DNA of 64,000 bases from Carya illinoinensis (lineage: Eukaryota; Streptophyta; Magnoliopsida; Fagales; Juglandaceae), in the NCBI RefSeq assembly GCF_018687715.1, contig NC_056760.1:6423501-6487500 (forward strand). Reading direction: 5' to 3'. The translations under genes and the position numbers were made by a program. How positions within the stretch are numbered: the stretch's first letter is position 1; every line of letters begins with the position of its first letter. Below, in pieces: positions 63,421-64,000 of the stretch. The notes beneath the pieces were generated by a model. That model was not told where the DNA came from. It searched no databases and worked only from the letters and a program-made list of their open reading frames with translations.

Positions 63421-64000
63421 TCCGAGATATAAAACAAGGACATGTTTACCATGCAAAATGGCTATTCAATTGAGGAAAGGAATAACAATTCTGGGAATAT
63501 AAGAAACTGCAACGTATGTAACAGTTATTTCTACTCTAGTTTCATACAATGCATTATGTCAATGATGGAATCACACTATAATCAAATTTCTTAAAACACT
63601 CTTATAACAAAATTCTTAATTATTTTGAACTTGATCTCTTTCTTCTTTAAAACAGAAATAACTTTTCTATCCTCCACCCTCCCTCTAAGATTTTAGTTTT
63701 AGGTTTTTTTTTTCCTTTATTTATTTTTTATTTTTTCAATTCATGCCAAACAAGAATACCCAACATAACACATCGGATATTAAAAATATTTAAGACGAAA
63801 ATTTTACAAAAATAAAAGCTTTTTTTTTTATAAGTAAAATTTTACAAAAATAAAAGCTTAAGCCTCGAAAATAACAAGGCGTAAAAAACTAAAACTAGCT
63901 CTTTAAAAAACTAAACATAATACTTACAACACTTACAGAAAAAAATGAGTGAAAGAAAAAAGTTGTCATTTCTGAAGTGTCCACCCCACATGGGGTGGCT
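63421..64000. other. Right-edge sequence, probably DEG15 intron
   Basis: AT-rich with A/T-runs and no recognised exon. The upstream DEG15 exons lie beyond 64000 or were too short to identify. Confidence 0.4.

Noticed and set aside
1..64000. CRISPR arrays, bacterial-type operons, rRNA or intact tRNA genes, plant microRNA precursors
   Set aside because: None was seen. Repeats here are microsatellites or transposable elements, and no common microRNA sequence was recognised by eye.

Overview
This is a piece of a plant nuclear genome. It is AT-rich, its genes are split by introns, it is full of retrotransposon and MITE debris, and it carries plant-specific transcription factor families (Dof and SBP-box). 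The protein sequences are eudicot-like. The abundant short AT-rich elements with TTTGGATAG-type ends and ATCTCATCTCATC subterminal motifs suggest a woody dicot, perhaps Fagales/Juglandaceae. That placement is an impression, not a measurement.

Layout. 1-540: a frame-broken, intronless copy of a BORCS8/MEF2BNB-like gene (minus). 4531-5170: the 3' end of an L1-type LINE (minus). 8629-12100: a decayed, internally deleted Ty3/gypsy element whose right LTR is split by a second, unrelated solo LTR with a perfect 5-bp target-site duplication (TSD). 15278-16210: an intronless Dof zinc-finger gene (plus). 28787-30016: a second, two-exon Dof gene (minus), convergent with the first across about 12.6 kb of gene-free DNA. 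30017-40503: gene-free DNA with MITE-like repeats and microsatellites. 40504-46656: a small SPL3/4/5-type SBP-box gene (plus) with one 5.7-kb intron and a miR156-type site in its 3' UTR. 48767-53692: a complete eight-exon mitochondrial carrier of the BAC1 (basic amino acid/arginine) type (minus). 55468-55882: a solo LTR with a perfect TSD. 56176-63035 and on past the right edge: the C-terminal seven exons of the peroxisomal processing protease DEG15 (minus), ending in the peroxisomal signal SKL, with a roughly 2.5-kb LINE lying antisense in one intron.

The genes do not form a pathway or cluster. They are ordinary neighbours: three transcription factors (two Dof, one SPL), one mitochondrial carrier and one peroxisomal protease. 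I rebuilt exon structures by hand from splice sites, reading-frame phase and family resemblance. For BAC1 and DEG15 every junction keeps frame.

I found no convincing sign of a novel system. The most informative non-genic structures are about genome dynamics: two same-orientation tRNA-derived SINEs bracketing an in-frame BAC1 exon, a SINE nested in a MITE-like element, two solo LTRs with intact TSDs, a LINE ending about 30 bp from a DEG15 splice donor, and a 20-bp perfect inverted repeat at 27852-27937.
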